Positions 8,277 to 17,028 are shown, numbered from the stretch's first letter. The stretch is 58,072 nt of DNA from Cyclobacteriaceae bacterium (GCA_019638285.1 JAHBUB010000020.1:1-58072), one strand, 5' to 3'. Program-made: numbers and translations. The notes: generated by a model from the sequence alone, not told the origin.

Positions 8277-9077
8277 CTATCTCACCTTTACTTTTCTGAT
8301 CATTCTGGAGAAATAGCCAGGGAAGAATCTTTTGAGGTATACCCCTAAGGTTTCCTTCCCACCGATGTATACTTCGTTTTTCTGTTGCGCGATGGCTTTA
8401 GCGATTTGGTGGGCAGCTTTTGCTACCGACATGCCATTGCTTTGTGCATCGTCCATTTTATTGAGCTTTGAGCCGTCACCGGTAAGCGCAGAGACGGATA
8501 TCCTCGTTTGAATAAATCCCGGAGCGATTAGGGTCACTTTTATATTTTCTTTCCACAATTCTGCACGAAGAGATTCAAAGAAACCATGCAGTGCGTGCTT
8601 TGAGGCAGCATATCCCGATCGATAAGGAGTGCCAAACTTTCCGGCAAGGCTTGTCATCACTGCAATTTGTCCACGCTTTTGTTTACTAAACTGCGGTAAC
8701 AAAAACTTTGTAAGTGCAATAGGACCAAAATAATTGACTTCCATAATCTTTCGGTCTACTTCCATGGAGGTTTCCATGACCAAACTTCTTTGACTTACTC
8801 CTCCATTGTTGATTAGTATATCCACATGACCAAAAGCCTGTATGGCAGCCGCTACACTAAGTTGTAAAGTATCTGCTGCGGTCAGGTCCAGGGGGAGTAT
8901 CTTAATGCTATCTTGCGCGGAGGGATCACAATTACCTTTTACTTTTTCAAGTTCTTCTTTTCTTCTGGCTGAAATAATTAAACGAGCTCCTCTTTTAGAG
9001 AGTTCATAAGTGAGTGCTTCGCCAATACCTGATGATGCACCCGTTAACCAGACTACTTTGTTATTAAAGTAAGACAT
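8277..9077 (-). CDS. SDR family oxidoreductase
   Basis: 266 aa classical short-chain dehydrogenase/reductase. It has the nucleotide-binding TGASSGIGE motif at residues 12-20, NNGG (NNAG variant) at about 90, catalytic Ser at about 142 and the YAASK motif. The sequence after it (FFESLRAELWKENIKVTLIAPGFIQT) resembles the DhrsB/7-like, lipid-active SDRs. The C-terminal tail is basic and Phe-rich and may touch membrane. The start codon overlaps the stop of the upstream gene by one base (TAATG), a sign of translational coupling with the small membrane protein. Confidence 0.92.
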   Translation of the reverse strand: MSYFNNKVVWLTGASSGIGEALTYELSKRGARLIISARRKEELEKVKGNCDPSAQDSIKILPLDLTAADTLQLSVAAAIQAFGHVDILINNGGVSQRSLVMETSMEVDRKIMEVNYFGPIALTKFLLPQFSKQKRGQIAVMTSLAGKFGTPYRSGYAASKHALHGFFESLRAELWKENIKVTLIAPGFIQTRISVSALTGDGSKLNKMDDAQSNGMSVAKAAHQIAKAIAQQKNEVYIGGKETLGVYLKRFFPGYFSRMIRKVKVR

Positions 9078-9454
9078 TATATAGCTTCTTTGGATTGCTT
9101 GTTTTGTTCAACATAAACCCAAATCGTATATATCCCCAGTGCAGTGCCTATTGGGGAAGAAAATAATTTAAAGCATCCGAGGATGAGCGCCATGACGAGT
9201 GCCCACGATTGTTTGTACAAAAGCCCGATTCCTGCAATAATGGATGGAAGTGAAAAGAAGATAATAACAATGGCGGGAAGAAATTGAAAGATGCTGGTGA
9301 TAAGCTGAAGGATAGCTGCCTCGTGAGGATCAATTTCGTGTGCCACTATTGAAAGTATGGTAGATAAAAATATGGATAATCCGAAGATAAACACTACTTG
9401 TAACGTTCCGGAAACAACGTATAGGATACCTAATATTCTTTTGTGGCTTTCCAT
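9077..9454 (-). CDS. Small four-helix membrane protein, function unknown
   Basis: 125 aa with four predicted membrane segments (about 10-35, 45-65, 68-85, 90-115) and a short charged C-terminus (EQNKQSKEAI). It resembles the small DUF-type membrane proteins common in Bacteroidota, but I cannot name one with confidence. It is coupled to the SDR gene by a one-base stop/start overlap. It may therefore act with that enzyme in lipid or membrane metabolism (inference from context only). Confidence 0.7.
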   Translation of the reverse strand: MESHKRILGILYVVSGTLQVVFIFGLSIFLSTILSIVAHEIDPHEAAILQLITSIFQFLPAIVIIFFSLPSIIAGIGLLYKQSWALVMALILGCFKLFSSPIGTALGIYTIWVYVEQNKQSKEAI

Positions 9455-9487
9455 AATAAAAAATGGTTTGAGGCAATTTACATAAAG

Positions 9488-9994
9488 CTATCTACTCTTC
9501 CGTTTGTAAATCACAAAATCGAACGAATAGCGGTGTCTTTCATCCGCTTCATGAGGTTTTCTTGATACTTCTGTCCACTCATTGGGGTCGAAAACAGGGA
9601 AGTAAGTATCTCCCTCTATTTCAGCATTGATCTCTGTGAGGTAGAGAAAGTCTGCTCCCGCCAAAGACTGCTCGTAAATCTGTGCGCCACCAATTATAAA
9701 TAACTCCGTTTCATTATTGGCCCTGGCTATTTCAATTCCATTTTCTATGGAGTTTACTACCACACATCCGGCAGCTTTAAAATCTTTTTGCCTGGTGACC
9801 ACAATGTTTGTTCTGTTTGGAAGAGGTTTGAATTTAGGAAGCAGGGAATCGTAGTTTTTTCTTCCCAACAACACATGATGGCCAGAGGTCGTTTGCATAA
9901 AGTATTTCATGTCGTCCGGTAGCCGCCACGGAAGATCGTTTTCTTTTCCTATAATGCGATTTTGAGCAACAGCTGCAATGAGTGATATAACCAT
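9488..9994 (-). CDS. folA: Dihydrofolate reductase
   Basis: 168 aa, normal length. It shows the DHFR pattern: [29 protein letters not shown] at the N-terminus with the substrate-binding Asp in LPDDM, then [14 protein letters not shown], and the [13 protein letters not shown] motif at about 110-123. It reduces dihydrofolate to tetrahydrofolate with NADPH. It starts one base downstream of the fmt stop on the same strand; the pair links folate reduction with use of formyl-THF. Confidence 0.97.
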   Translation of the reverse strand: MVISLIAAVAQNRIIGKENDLPWRLPDDMKYFMQTTSGHHVLLGRKNYDSLLPKFKPLPNRTNIVVTRQKDFKAAGCVVVNSIENGIEIARANNETELFIIGGAQIYEQSLAGADFLYLTEINAEIEGDTYFPVFDPNEWTEVSRKPHEADERHRYSFDFVIYKRKSR

Positions 9995-9995
9995 G

Positions 9996-10910
9996 TTAAA
10001 TTTTATTTCCTCTAAAAAATTCTTTGATATTCATTTTCTTTTTCCCTTCAGGTTGTAACTCCTCAATGCTCAGCCATCCATCTTTTGTTTTGAAATAGAG
10101 CTCATCTTTTTGATTAGTCACAAAATCAGTTTCACTATTGTTGTGGCTTTCGGGCATGGACACTTTAAATATTTTATAGGTTTTGCCGTTGATTTTAGTC
10201 CAGGCAGATGGGTAGGGACTCAAGCCTCTCACAAAGTCAATTATTTTTTTTGAACTTTGGCTCCAGTCTATCTGACAGGTTTCTTTATAAATCTTTGGAG
10301 CATGTTTTACTTCTGCCGTATTATCTTGAGGTATGGTGGGATAGTCTCCACTTTCAATAGCTTTCACTGTCTTTAATACCAGAGCCGCTCCTTTTGTCAT
10401 TAGTCTTTCATGCAGTGTTCCAACAGTATCCTCCGGATGAATGGGTTCTTTTTTCTGAAAAATTATACTTCCTGTGTCAATTTCATGTTTGAGGAAAAAT
10501 GTAGTTACGCCTGTTTCCGTCTCTCCATTGATAATTGCCCAGTTAATGGGAGCAGCACCCCGATACTGAGGAAGGAGGGAGGCATGTAAATTGAACGTGC
10601 CCAATGAGGGCATTGACCAAACGGCCTCTGGCAACATTCGGAAGGCGACAACAATCTGCAGATTGGCATTGTAAGTTTTCAACTCATTCAGAAAACCTGA
10701 AGATTTTAGGTTGGTGGGTTGTAGTACAGGAATGTTGTTTTCCAATGCGCATTGTTTTATTGGCGATGCAGTTAGCTTTTGCCCACGTCCCTGAGGTTTG
10801 TCAGGGGCGGTAATAACTGCAACCACATTGAAATTGTGATCGATAAGGGTTTGTAAACTGGGCACAGCAAACTCAGGGGTACCCATGAATATGATTCTTA
10901 AGCTATTCAC
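9996..10910 (-). CDS. fmt: Methionyl-tRNA formyltransferase
   Basis: 304 aa, near the usual 310. The N-terminal formyltransferase fold has [11 protein letters not shown], the catalytic motif [20 protein letters not shown] at about 110-130 (Asn/His), and HEIDTGSI with the catalytic Asp. The C-terminal OB-like domain that binds tRNA is present but short. The enzyme formylates Met-tRNAi with 10-formyl-THF. Downstream folA follows almost without a gap. Upstream, 61 bp separate it from nth. Confidence 0.97.
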   Translation of the reverse strand: MNSLRIIFMGTPEFAVPSLQTLIDHNFNVVAVITAPDKPQGRGQKLTASPIKQCALENNIPVLQPTNLKSSGFLNELKTYNANLQIVVAFRMLPEAVWSMPSLGTFNLHASLLPQYRGAAPINWAIINGETETGVTTFFLKHEIDTGSIIFQKKEPIHPEDTVGTLHERLMTKGAALVLKTVKAIESGDYPTIPQDNTAEVKHAPKIYKETCQIDWSQSSKKIIDFVRGLSPYPSAWTKINGKTYKIFKVSMPESHNNSETDFVTNQKDELYFKTKDGWLSIEELQPEGKKKMNIKEFFRGNKI

Positions 10911-10971
10911 AAATTTTGTTATTGAAGTTGCAAAGGTTCTTTGCTTTTAGTGATTAGCCAAATTTATTTGT

Positions 10972-11607
10972 TCAGTCCCTCAACTTTTTTGGCATATGCT
11001 TGCTGCATATAGGGCACGATTCCCATCGGTGACCGCGTGCCGGACAATATTCCCTTCCGAAGTAGATGATCTGTAAGTGGGCTTTGTTCCATTTATTTTC
11101 AGGGATCAACCGTTTGAGGTCTTTTTCAGTTTGCACTACATTTTTACCATTTGATAATCCCCAACGATGCGCGAGCCGATGGATATGTGTATCTACAGGG
11201 AAAGCCGGTATACCAAACCATTGTGTCATCACCACAGAAGCAGTCTTGTGCCCCACAGCTGGTAATTCTTCCAGGGCTTCAAATGTATTGGGCACTTCAC
11301 CATTGTATTTCTCAACCAGAATTTTGGATAATCCTGCAATACCCTTGGATTTCATGGGCGATAGTCCGCAAGGTTTTATGATTTCTTTGATCTCCTCAAC
11401 GGAGAGTTTCATCATGTCATAGGGGTTATCGGCTTGTTTGAATAAAATGGGGGTGGTTTTGTTAACACGCTCGTCCGTACATTGGGCGGAAAGCAAAACT
11501 GATATCAATAAAGTATAAGCGTCTTTATGTTGAAGTGGAACCTCAGGGTTGGGATAAAGTTTGTTTAAAATGGCAAGGATATCTTTTACCTTCTCTGCTT
11601 TTGTCAT
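10972..11607 (-). CDS. nth: Endonuclease III (Nth), iron-sulfur loop altered
   Basis: 211 aa DNA glycosylase/AP lyase. The helix-hairpin-helix is intact with catalytic Lys in LPAVGHKTA, and the catalytic Asp is in FPVDTHIHR. It removes oxidised pyrimidines in base excision repair. The C-terminal cluster loop is unusual: the classic spacing C-x6-C-x2-C-x5-C is replaced by C-x9-C-x2-C, with no fourth cysteine. A standard [4Fe-4S] cluster is therefore doubtful. A 24-codon homologous fragment of another nth gene lies 1.3 kb upstream, beyond the REP/RAYT locus. Confidence 0.95.
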   Translation of the reverse strand: MTKAEKVKDILAILNKLYPNPEVPLQHKDAYTLLISVLLSAQCTDERVNKTTPILFKQADNPYDMMKLSVEEIKEIIKPCGLSPMKSKGIAGLSKILVEKYNGEVPNTFEALEELPAVGHKTASVVMTQWFGIPAFPVDTHIHRLAHRWGLSNGKNVVQTEKDLKRLIPENKWNKAHLQIIYFGREYCPARGHRWESCPICSKHMPKKLRD

Positions 11608-11639
11608 GTTTTTCTACTTTGTGGTTAAAAAGTCATAAA

Positions 11640-12265
11640 TAGCCCACGTTTCGAACGAGGGCTTGTGAATCAATTGTTTTAGGCATTTTTTACTTGGCTC
11701 AATGTAATCGATAGAATCGCTTTTCTCATACGTCCTCGTTACAAACGAGGACGATTTTACATTTTTATACTACAATCACTCTTACCAAAGGCTTATGAAT
11801 TAATTGTTTGGCACTTTTTATTTGGCTCAATGTAAGCGATAGAATCGCTTTTCTCATGCGTCCTCGTTACAAACGAGGACGATTAACACGATTTTACATA
11901 TTTTATACTGCGATCATTTTTACAAAATTGAATAGTCCTCGTTTGTAGGGAGGACTTACGAATCGAGTGTTTTTAACACTTTTTACTTTTTCAATCTCGG
12001 TCATATATAATTTTGAGCTCATGTAAGCGATAGAATCGCTTTTTTCATGCGTCCTCGTTACAAACGAGGACGATTAACACGATTTTACATTTTTATACTG
12101 CGGTCATTTTTACCAAATTGAATAGTCCTCGTTTTTAACGAGGACTATTCAATTGAGTGCTTTTAGTGCTTTTACTTTCTCAACCTCAAGCATATTTGTT
12201 GGCTTAGATATTCACTAAATAGTCTTTTTCATTTCTAATGAGGACTTGTTAATTATTCCCAACTC
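11640..12265. repeat. REP-like repeat cluster next to the RAYT gene
   Basis: About 630 bp made of diverged copies of one unit. Each unit combines (a) a paired hairpin, AGCGAT-AGA-ATCGCT followed about 10 bp later by the CGTCCTCGTT stem (ACA loop), at 11706-11753, 11835-11881 and 12026-12072; (b) a segment beginning TTTTATACT that repeats the last codons of the transposase gene, near 11764, 11902 and 12092; and (c) a second hairpin type built on AGTCCTCGTT, at 11641-11663, about 11934-11955 and 12118-12152. Unit spacing is roughly 130-190 bp. Such paired palindromes beside a Y1 transposase define REP/RAYT loci in other bacteria. Confidence 0.85.
12118..12152. repeat. Perfect 16-bp-stem palindrome (second REP type)
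   Basis: TTGAATAGTCCTCGTT and its exact reverse complement flank a three-base TTT loop. It is the best-preserved copy of the second hairpin type; the copies at 11641 and 11934 carry mismatches, which suggests this one is the youngest. Confidence 0.85.
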
Positions 12266-12267
12266 TT

Positions 12268-12822
12268 TTATACTACGATCACTTTTACCAAACCCTTTTC
12301 TCTTCTGCTATAGTCACAGGCGCTGCTGTATAAATAATCATCTGCATTTCGTACTAAGCCTGCTCTTACAGGATTGTCATGAATGTAATCAATCTTTTCA
12401 ATTATATCGATGTTGGAATTATCAAGGTCAATGGCATGATTTCCATCAGTCCAAAATTTGTAATCTCTGGCCCTGCCTGTCCTTCTTGCTTCAAATGAAA
12501 ATTTATCTAGTAGCCAGTCCTTTCGACTTTCCGGTATTTCCTGAATTGCTTCCACTATTCTCTTTGAGGTAAATTTTTTGAAATCTCTTAGGAAGTCGGA
12601 CATTCGGTGAGGAGGCCTGCATGACGCTACTAGATGTACATGATTTGACATAATGACCCATGCATAAACATTTAACCCTTTGGCTTCAATGCAAAAATTT
12701 AGTGAGTTAACCACTATGTCTCTGAGTTCTTTACGACTGAAGGCATCGATCCAGTTGATAACAGTCAGCGTTAAGAAGTACTTTGCGTGTTGATCTTGGA
12801 TTAAGTATCTGTCGCCTGCCAT
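12268..12822 (-). mobile_element. REP-associated tyrosine transposase (RAYT, Y1_Tnp family)
   Basis: 184 aa single-strand HUH nuclease. It has the metal-binding HVH at residues 61-63 within MSNHVHLVASCRP, and the candidate nucleophile Tyr146 in DYIHDNPVRAG, the typical RAYT C-terminal motif. Family enzymes cut and rejoin single strands at REP hairpins and are usually domesticated single-copy genes. The gene is intact from ATG to stop. REP-like hairpins lie on both sides (11640-12265 and 12873-12919), and the gene's last six codons recur inside the repeat units. This points to past duplication of the 3' flank. Confidence 0.88.
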
Positions 12823-12872
12823 GAGTTGGTGTTTAGATTATTTCTTTGATCATTAATTTCGGGTTGTATGTA

Positions 12873-12919
12873 AGCGATGGAATCGCCTTTCTCGTGCGTC
12901 CTCGTTGCAAACGAGGACG
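12873..12919. repeat. REP-like paired hairpin, upstream side of RAYT
   Basis: Same two-hairpin unit as on the other side: GCGAT-GGA-ATCGC, then a perfect 10-bp CGTCCTCGTT stem around a GCA loop, followed by GATTAA. It lies between the transposase start and the nth remnant, in the same orientation as the copies at 11706, 11835 and 12026. Confidence 0.85.
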
Positions 12920-12931
12920 ATTAATACGGTT

Positions 12932-13003
12932 GAAAACTTCTGGATTTGGATTGTACTTGTTGAGAACGGAAAGGATGTTTTTTACTTTTTCAGCCTTGGT
13001 CAT
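12932..13003 (-). pseudogene. 5' remnant of a second nth gene (24 codons)
   Basis: The minus strand from 13003 encodes MTKAEKVKNILSVLNK and onward to PNPEV, identical at 18 of 24 positions to the start of the intact Nth at 11607. Many codons differ only in the third base. The remnant therefore comes from a diverged functional homologue and is not a freshly decayed duplicate. After codon 24 the homology stops and the REP-bearing DNA begins. It starts 17 bp after the stop of the cyclophilin gene. Confidence 0.8.
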
Positions 13004-13020
13004 GCTTGTTTGCTTTTCAT

Positions 13021-13650
13021 CTATTTTACTATACTCACTTTTTTGATGTAGTCAAGCTCAGGAAAACTATTAAGAAGATATTTATTTCCATAGACTTGAA
13101 TAGAATCTTGCCTTGGACTATTACCATATCCCGAATAAAGCAGGTCTACTGCCGCCTTATTTTCTATTACTTTCCCCACTACCGGAAACCCACTCACGTT
13201 AAAATACTTTAATGTGTCCAGCCGTGGAGAGTTGCTTTTTATGTTAATAAATAATTGAGTGCCCCTTGTGTTGGGGCCTCCTCTGGCGAATGATATGGTG
13301 CCTTCTGTGTTGGGCTCAATTACAGGTTCGTCTATTAGCTTATGACCTTCCCAAAATGCATTAAGTGTAGCGTCATTATTGATTCCAAATTGAGCCACGT
13401 AATCTTTTACAACTCGAAATATGGCCCCATCATCATAAAAACCACTTTTAATTAGTTGATACACGCGATCGACAGCTTTAGGAGACCAGGCGCGATGAAA
13501 TTCTGCCACAAAGTCACCTTTTGATGTTTCAAATTTGGCTTTAAAGCTCGCTGGAGCTTCCTTGTTGAGTAGCCTGTTACTTATGCGGGAAGATGAACAG
13601 GAGATGAAAAGGAAAAGAAATATTCCGTATAGGATGTGTGAGGATTTCAT
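13021..13650 (-). CDS. Peptidylprolyl isomerase, cyclophilin-type lipoprotein
   Basis: 209 aa. It has a lipoprotein signal peptide with Cys in LFISC at about residue 18. A cyclophilin fold follows: FETSKGDFVAEFHRAWSPKAVDRVYQLI, FYDDGAIFRVV, GTISFARGGPNTRGTQLFIN and a GFPVVGKVIE segment. It would catalyse proline cis-trans isomerisation in the cell envelope. The active-site Arg (in FRVV) and the GTQLFIN strand are present. An FNR-like palindrome lies about 50 bp upstream of the start. Confidence 0.9.
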   Translation of the reverse strand: MKSSHILYGIFLFLFISCSSSRISNRLLNKEAPASFKAKFETSKGDFVAEFHRAWSPKAVDRVYQLIKSGFYDDGAIFRVVKDYVAQFGINNDATLNAFWEGHKLIDEPVIEPNTEGTISFARGGPNTRGTQLFINIKSNSPRLDTLKYFNVSGFPVVGKVIENKAAVDLLYSGYGNSPRQDSIQVYGNKYLLNSFPELDYIKKVSIVK

Positions 13651-13695
13651 TCAATTTGTTTTAATATGGGTATGATTTCTAATTCGAAAGGTTAA

Positions 13696-13709
13696 CTGAT
13701 GTAGATCAA
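13696..13709. promoter_or_regulatory. FNR/CRP-like palindrome upstream of cyclophilin gene
   Basis: CTGAT-GTAG-ATCAA matches the FNR box TTGAT-N4-ATCAA at 9 of 10 positions. Its centre is about 52 bp upstream of the cyclophilin start (minus strand). No convincing TAnnTTTG box was seen at the usual spacing, so this could be chance. Confidence 0.3.
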
Positions 13710-13745
13710 GATATCTTCACTGGTCCTAGTACAAGCGAGAGGTAA

Positions 13746-14900
13746 TTATTTATACAATAAGTATTTTGATCTCTTTGCTTTAAATGCATTTAATCCTTTT
13801 TGCCAGGTAAGCTTAATTTCATCTTCACTCATTCCGCTTATGATCTGCTCTTTCAATGTACCTGTGCCGGCCAGCGTATTAAAGTAGGGCGTGAAAAACT
13901 GATCCTTATCAGGGTATTTGTTATAGAAGGCTATTAAATACTTTAGAGAGATATTCGATTCGGGCTTTGTATTTCTCAAATCGAGGCCATAACATTCCTG
14001 ATTTTCATGAGGTGGATGGTTGGACATTCCAGGAGTACTTACCGGTGTAAATTTGAATGGATATTCCTTCATTTTAGGATTACCGATAACTTCAAAAGGC
14101 ATGGACGTTCCTCTTCCTACGCTAACAACTGTCCCTTCGAACAAGCAAAGTGAAGGATACCAGGTAATAGCATTTTGTGTAGGAAGATTGGGGGATGGCT
14201 TGAGGGGTAAGACATAGCTCATGTTATGAGAATAATTTTTCATAGGAATTATTTCCAGTTTGCACTGGATGCCGTCTTTTAGCCATTTTTCTCCGAGCAT
14301 CATGGTGGCCAATTCACCTACGGTCATTCCATGGGCAATGGGTATCGGGATAATTCCTACAAAAGATTTGAATTCTGGCTCTAACATAGGGCCATCTACA
14401 AAACTGTTTGGATTGGGTCTATCTAGAACCATTACCGTTTTATTGTTTTCTCCACATGCCTCCAGCATATAATAGAGAGAACTGATGTAAGTGTAAAAGC
14501 GAACACCCACATCTTGTATATCAAAAATGACCACATCCACATCCTTCAATTGTTCTGAGGTTGGCTTTTTGGCATTTCCATAAAGGGATACAATGGGCAA
14601 TCCTGTTTTTTCGTCTATAGAATTATTTATCTTTTCCCCATCTGCAGCTTGTCCTCTAAAGCCGTGCTCAGGCGAGAATATTTTAACCAGATTCAAGCCA
14701 AGGCTCAGCAGTGTGTCGGCCAGGTGGGTGTGGCCCACTTGTGAGGTGTGATTGACAAGCAAGGCAACACGCTGGCCTTGTAATTTAGATGCCAACAAAT
14801 CGAGCTGTTCAGCCCCCAGCAATATTTTATCATTGGTCTGTCCATCACAAGACATAGCACCAATCCATAAAAAAGCAGACAACCCAATTATCCTTATCAT
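13746..14900 (-). CDS. namZ: Exo-beta-N-acetylmuramidase NamZ family (DUF1343) lipoprotein
   Basis: 384 aa, full length for DUF1343. The N-terminus is a signal with a possible lipobox (GAMSC, Cys at about 18). Family motifs include VALLVNHTSQVG, LNLVKIFSPEHGFRG, VVIFDIQDVGVRFYTYISSLYYML, VLDRPNPN and FEGTVVSVGRGTSMPFE. Characterised members release terminal MurNAc from peptidoglycan fragments, so a role in cell-wall recycling is likely. It is upstream of the cyclophilin gene on the same strand, with 95 bp between them. Confidence 0.9.
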   Translation of the reverse strand: MIRIIGLSAFLWIGAMSCDGQTNDKILLGAEQLDLLASKLQGQRVALLVNHTSQVGHTHLADTLLSLGLNLVKIFSPEHGFRGQAADGEKINNSIDEKTGLPIVSLYGNAKKPTSEQLKDVDVVIFDIQDVGVRFYTYISSLYYMLEACGENNKTVMVLDRPNPNSFVDGPMLEPEFKSFVGIIPIPIAHGMTVGELATMMLGEKWLKDGIQCKLEIIPMKNYSHNMSYVLPLKPSPNLPTQNAITWYPSLCLFEGTVVSVGRGTSMPFEVIGNPKMKEYPFKFTPVSTPGMSNHPPHENQECYGLDLRNTKPESNISLKYLIAFYNKYPDKDQFFTPYFNTLAGTGTLKEQIISGMSEDEIKLTWQKGLNAFKAKRSKYLLYK

Positions 14901-14947
14901 TTTATAAGTAATTTGCTTATCGATTCAATCAAAATTAAGCCAATATC

Positions 14948-16168
14948 TTGAACCTTGGGTACTTCATATCAAAAAGGATAAGCCGCGAACAGAAGGATGG
15001 GTTTTCTTCAATTACCCACAAAATAGCCATTGTCAGTATCGCTATTGGATTGGGTGCTGCAATTGTTTCTTTTCTGATCATGGAGGGTTTTCAGGAAACC
15101 ATCAAAAACAAAATATACAGTTTTAGTTCTCATCTAATTGTGACGCGCTTTACCATGAATAACTCTATGGAAGAGCAGCCTTTCTTTTACAATATTGATT
15201 TATACAAGAATTATCAAAAGTATGGGTTTGTCGACCATGTGCAGGAGTATGCGCACAAGGCGGGTTTGATCAAAACCGATGAGGAAGTATTGGGAATTAT
15301 ATTTAAAGGTGTGGGAAAAAGTTTTGACCTCAACGCATTCAAACAAAATATGGTGGAGGGAGAATTTCTTCATTTACCTGATTCAAGCTATGCTTTTGAG
15401 GCAGTGATAAGTAGAACAATTGCCAACAAGATTAAGGCAAAAGTGAATGATGAGATCATTGTTCATTTCTTTCAAAACCCACCACGGTTTAGAAAATTAA
15501 AAGTGGTAGGTATTTATGAAACCAACCTATCTGATTATTATGACAATAAGATAATTATTGGAGATATCCGCTTAATATCACGACTTAACGATTGGGCAGA
15601 CAGTGTGGCGGGTGGCCTGGAGGTGTTTGTGAAAAACCCAAAGGATATTGATAAAGCCTATGATGCGATAGGAAAAGACATGGACTATGATTTGTATATA
15701 GAAAAAGTGAGTGATAAGTATGTTCAGGTATTTGAATGGCTGGAATTAATTAGCAGACAGATAAATATTTTGTTGGTGGTTATCCTTACCGTAGTGTGTG
15801 TAAATATGATCTCGATAGTGTTGATTCTTGTGATGGAGCGTACACAGATGATTGGTTTACTAAAGTCGATGGGGGCGAACAACAGAATGATTCGATCGAT
15901 ATTTGTTTATGGGGGTATCAATTTGATTGCAAAAGGATTGTTGTATGGCAATGCAATTGGCTTGGGGTTGTGTTATATTCAATATCAATTTCGTTTTGTT
16001 CAACTAAATCCCCATGATTACTATATGAGTTTTGTTCCCATTAGTTGGAACTGGGGTATTGTGATCTTGCTAAACCTTCTCGTATTTTCGGTAGTGACAA
16101 TTGTATTACTTGTTCCTACAGCTATTGTTTCACGCATCAACCCCATCAAAGCCATTCGATTTGACTGA
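14948..16168 (+). CDS. FtsX-like ABC transporter permease (LolC/E-type)
   Basis: 406 aa with one N-terminal membrane helix (IAIVSIAIGLGAAIVSFLI), a large periplasmic domain (about 50-260) and three C-terminal helices, the LolC/LolE/FtsX layout. The start is TTG at 14948, giving MNLGYFISKRIS, which fits the family. Such permeases, with an ATPase, release lipoproteins from the inner membrane. No ATPase gene is adjacent; in many Bacteroidota LolD is elsewhere. It is divergent from the namZ-like gene (47 bp). Confidence 0.88.
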   Translation: MNLGYFISKRISREQKDGFSSITHKIAIVSIAIGLGAAIVSFLIMEGFQETIKNKIYSFSSHLIVTRFTMNNSMEEQPFFYNIDLYKNYQKYGFVDHVQEYAHKAGLIKTDEEVLGIIFKGVGKSFDLNAFKQNMVEGEFLHLPDSSYAFEAVISRTIANKIKAKVNDEIIVHFFQNPPRFRKLKVVGIYETNLSDYYDNKIIIGDIRLISRLNDWADSVAGGLEVFVKNPKDIDKAYDAIGKDMDYDLYIEKVSDKYVQVFEWLELISRQINILLVVILTVVCVNMISIVLILVMERTQMIGLLKSMGANNRMIRSIFVYGGINLIAKGLLYGNAIGLGLCYIQYQFRFVQLNPHDYYMSFVPISWNWGIVILLNLLVFSVVTIVLLVPTAIVSRINPIKAIRFD

Positions 16169-16278
16169 ATTATTACTGTTGGCAATGTACTATTCAGTGT
16201 AGCTATTTGTAATACTAAGTCAGGGAAGACAGAGTCAGGTTGATTCTTTTTGGAAAATTCCTTAAAAAGTGGCCTTCT

Positions 16279-17028
16279 TTATGAGGTAGTCCTTTTATAG
16301 GACTTAAACCAACTGCCCACCTTAAGTTGGATGACGCCAAAAAATGCTTCTTTGAATATTCCTGCAGAAAGCTTTGATTGGCCGCGAACGCGCTCGGTAA
16401 AGATGATGGGTATTTCTATGAGTTTGAATCTATATTTCCATGCAAGGAATTTCATTTCGATTTGAAATCCGTAGCCAGTAAACTTTACCTTATCCAGCGG
16501 GATCGTATCCAACACAATCCTTTTGTAACATACAAATCCCGCAGTTGCATCGCGAATAGGCATACGCGTGATAAGCCTGACGTACGCACTGGCAAAGTAA
16601 GAAAGCAATACCCTGCCCATTGGCCAATTCACAACATTTACACCTGTGACATAACGGGAGCCTACGGCCATATCAATACCCCCTTCTGAACAGGCTAAAT
16701 ATAGATTGACAAGATCCTTTGGGTCGTGAGAGAAATCCGCATCCATCTCAAGCATGTACTCGTAACCCTTCTCCAGTGCATATTTAAATCCTGTAATATA
16801 AGCTGTCCCGAGTCCTAATTTTCCCTTGCGTTGAATCAGGTGCAACCGCTCTCTAGATTGATTGAAATTAGATTGTAGATTCTTAACGATTTCTGCTGTT
16901 CCGTCAGGGGAGTTGTCATCTACAATGAGCAAATCAAAATCCTTGGGCAGATTAAAAACTGCCTCAATGATAAGACTGATATTCTCCTTCTCATTGTAAG
17001 TAGGAATGATGACGATTGCGTTACTCAC
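16279..17028 (-). CDS. Polyprenol-phosphate mannosyltransferase-like GT2
   Basis: 249 aa family 2 glycosyltransferase. The N-terminus has VIIPTYNEKENI and LLIVDDNSPDGT; the DxD-type metal site is in LEMDADFSHDP at about 95. A C-terminal region with AGFVCYKR and PIIFTERVRGQSK matches DPM1-like polyprenol monophosphomannose synthases. Members transfer mannose or a similar sugar from a nucleotide sugar to a polyprenyl phosphate at the inner membrane. It lacks the C-terminal membrane domain of the long form. Confidence 0.9.
   Translation of the reverse strand: MSNAIVIIPTYNEKENISLIIEAVFNLPKDFDLLIVDDNSPDGTAEIVKNLQSNFNQSRERLHLIQRKGKLGLGTAYITGFKYALEKGYEYMLEMDADFSHDPKDLVNLYLACSEGGIDMAVGSRYVTGVNVVNWPMGRVLLSYFASAYVRLITRMPIRDATAGFVCYKRIVLDTIPLDKVKFTGYGFQIEMKFLAWKYRFKLIEIPIIFTERVRGQSKLSAGIFKEAFFGVIQLKVGSWFKSYKRTTS

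Noticed and set aside
12846-13046. 66-codon plus-strand ORF
   Set aside because: It crosses the REP hairpin and the antisense of the nth remnant; no coding signal.
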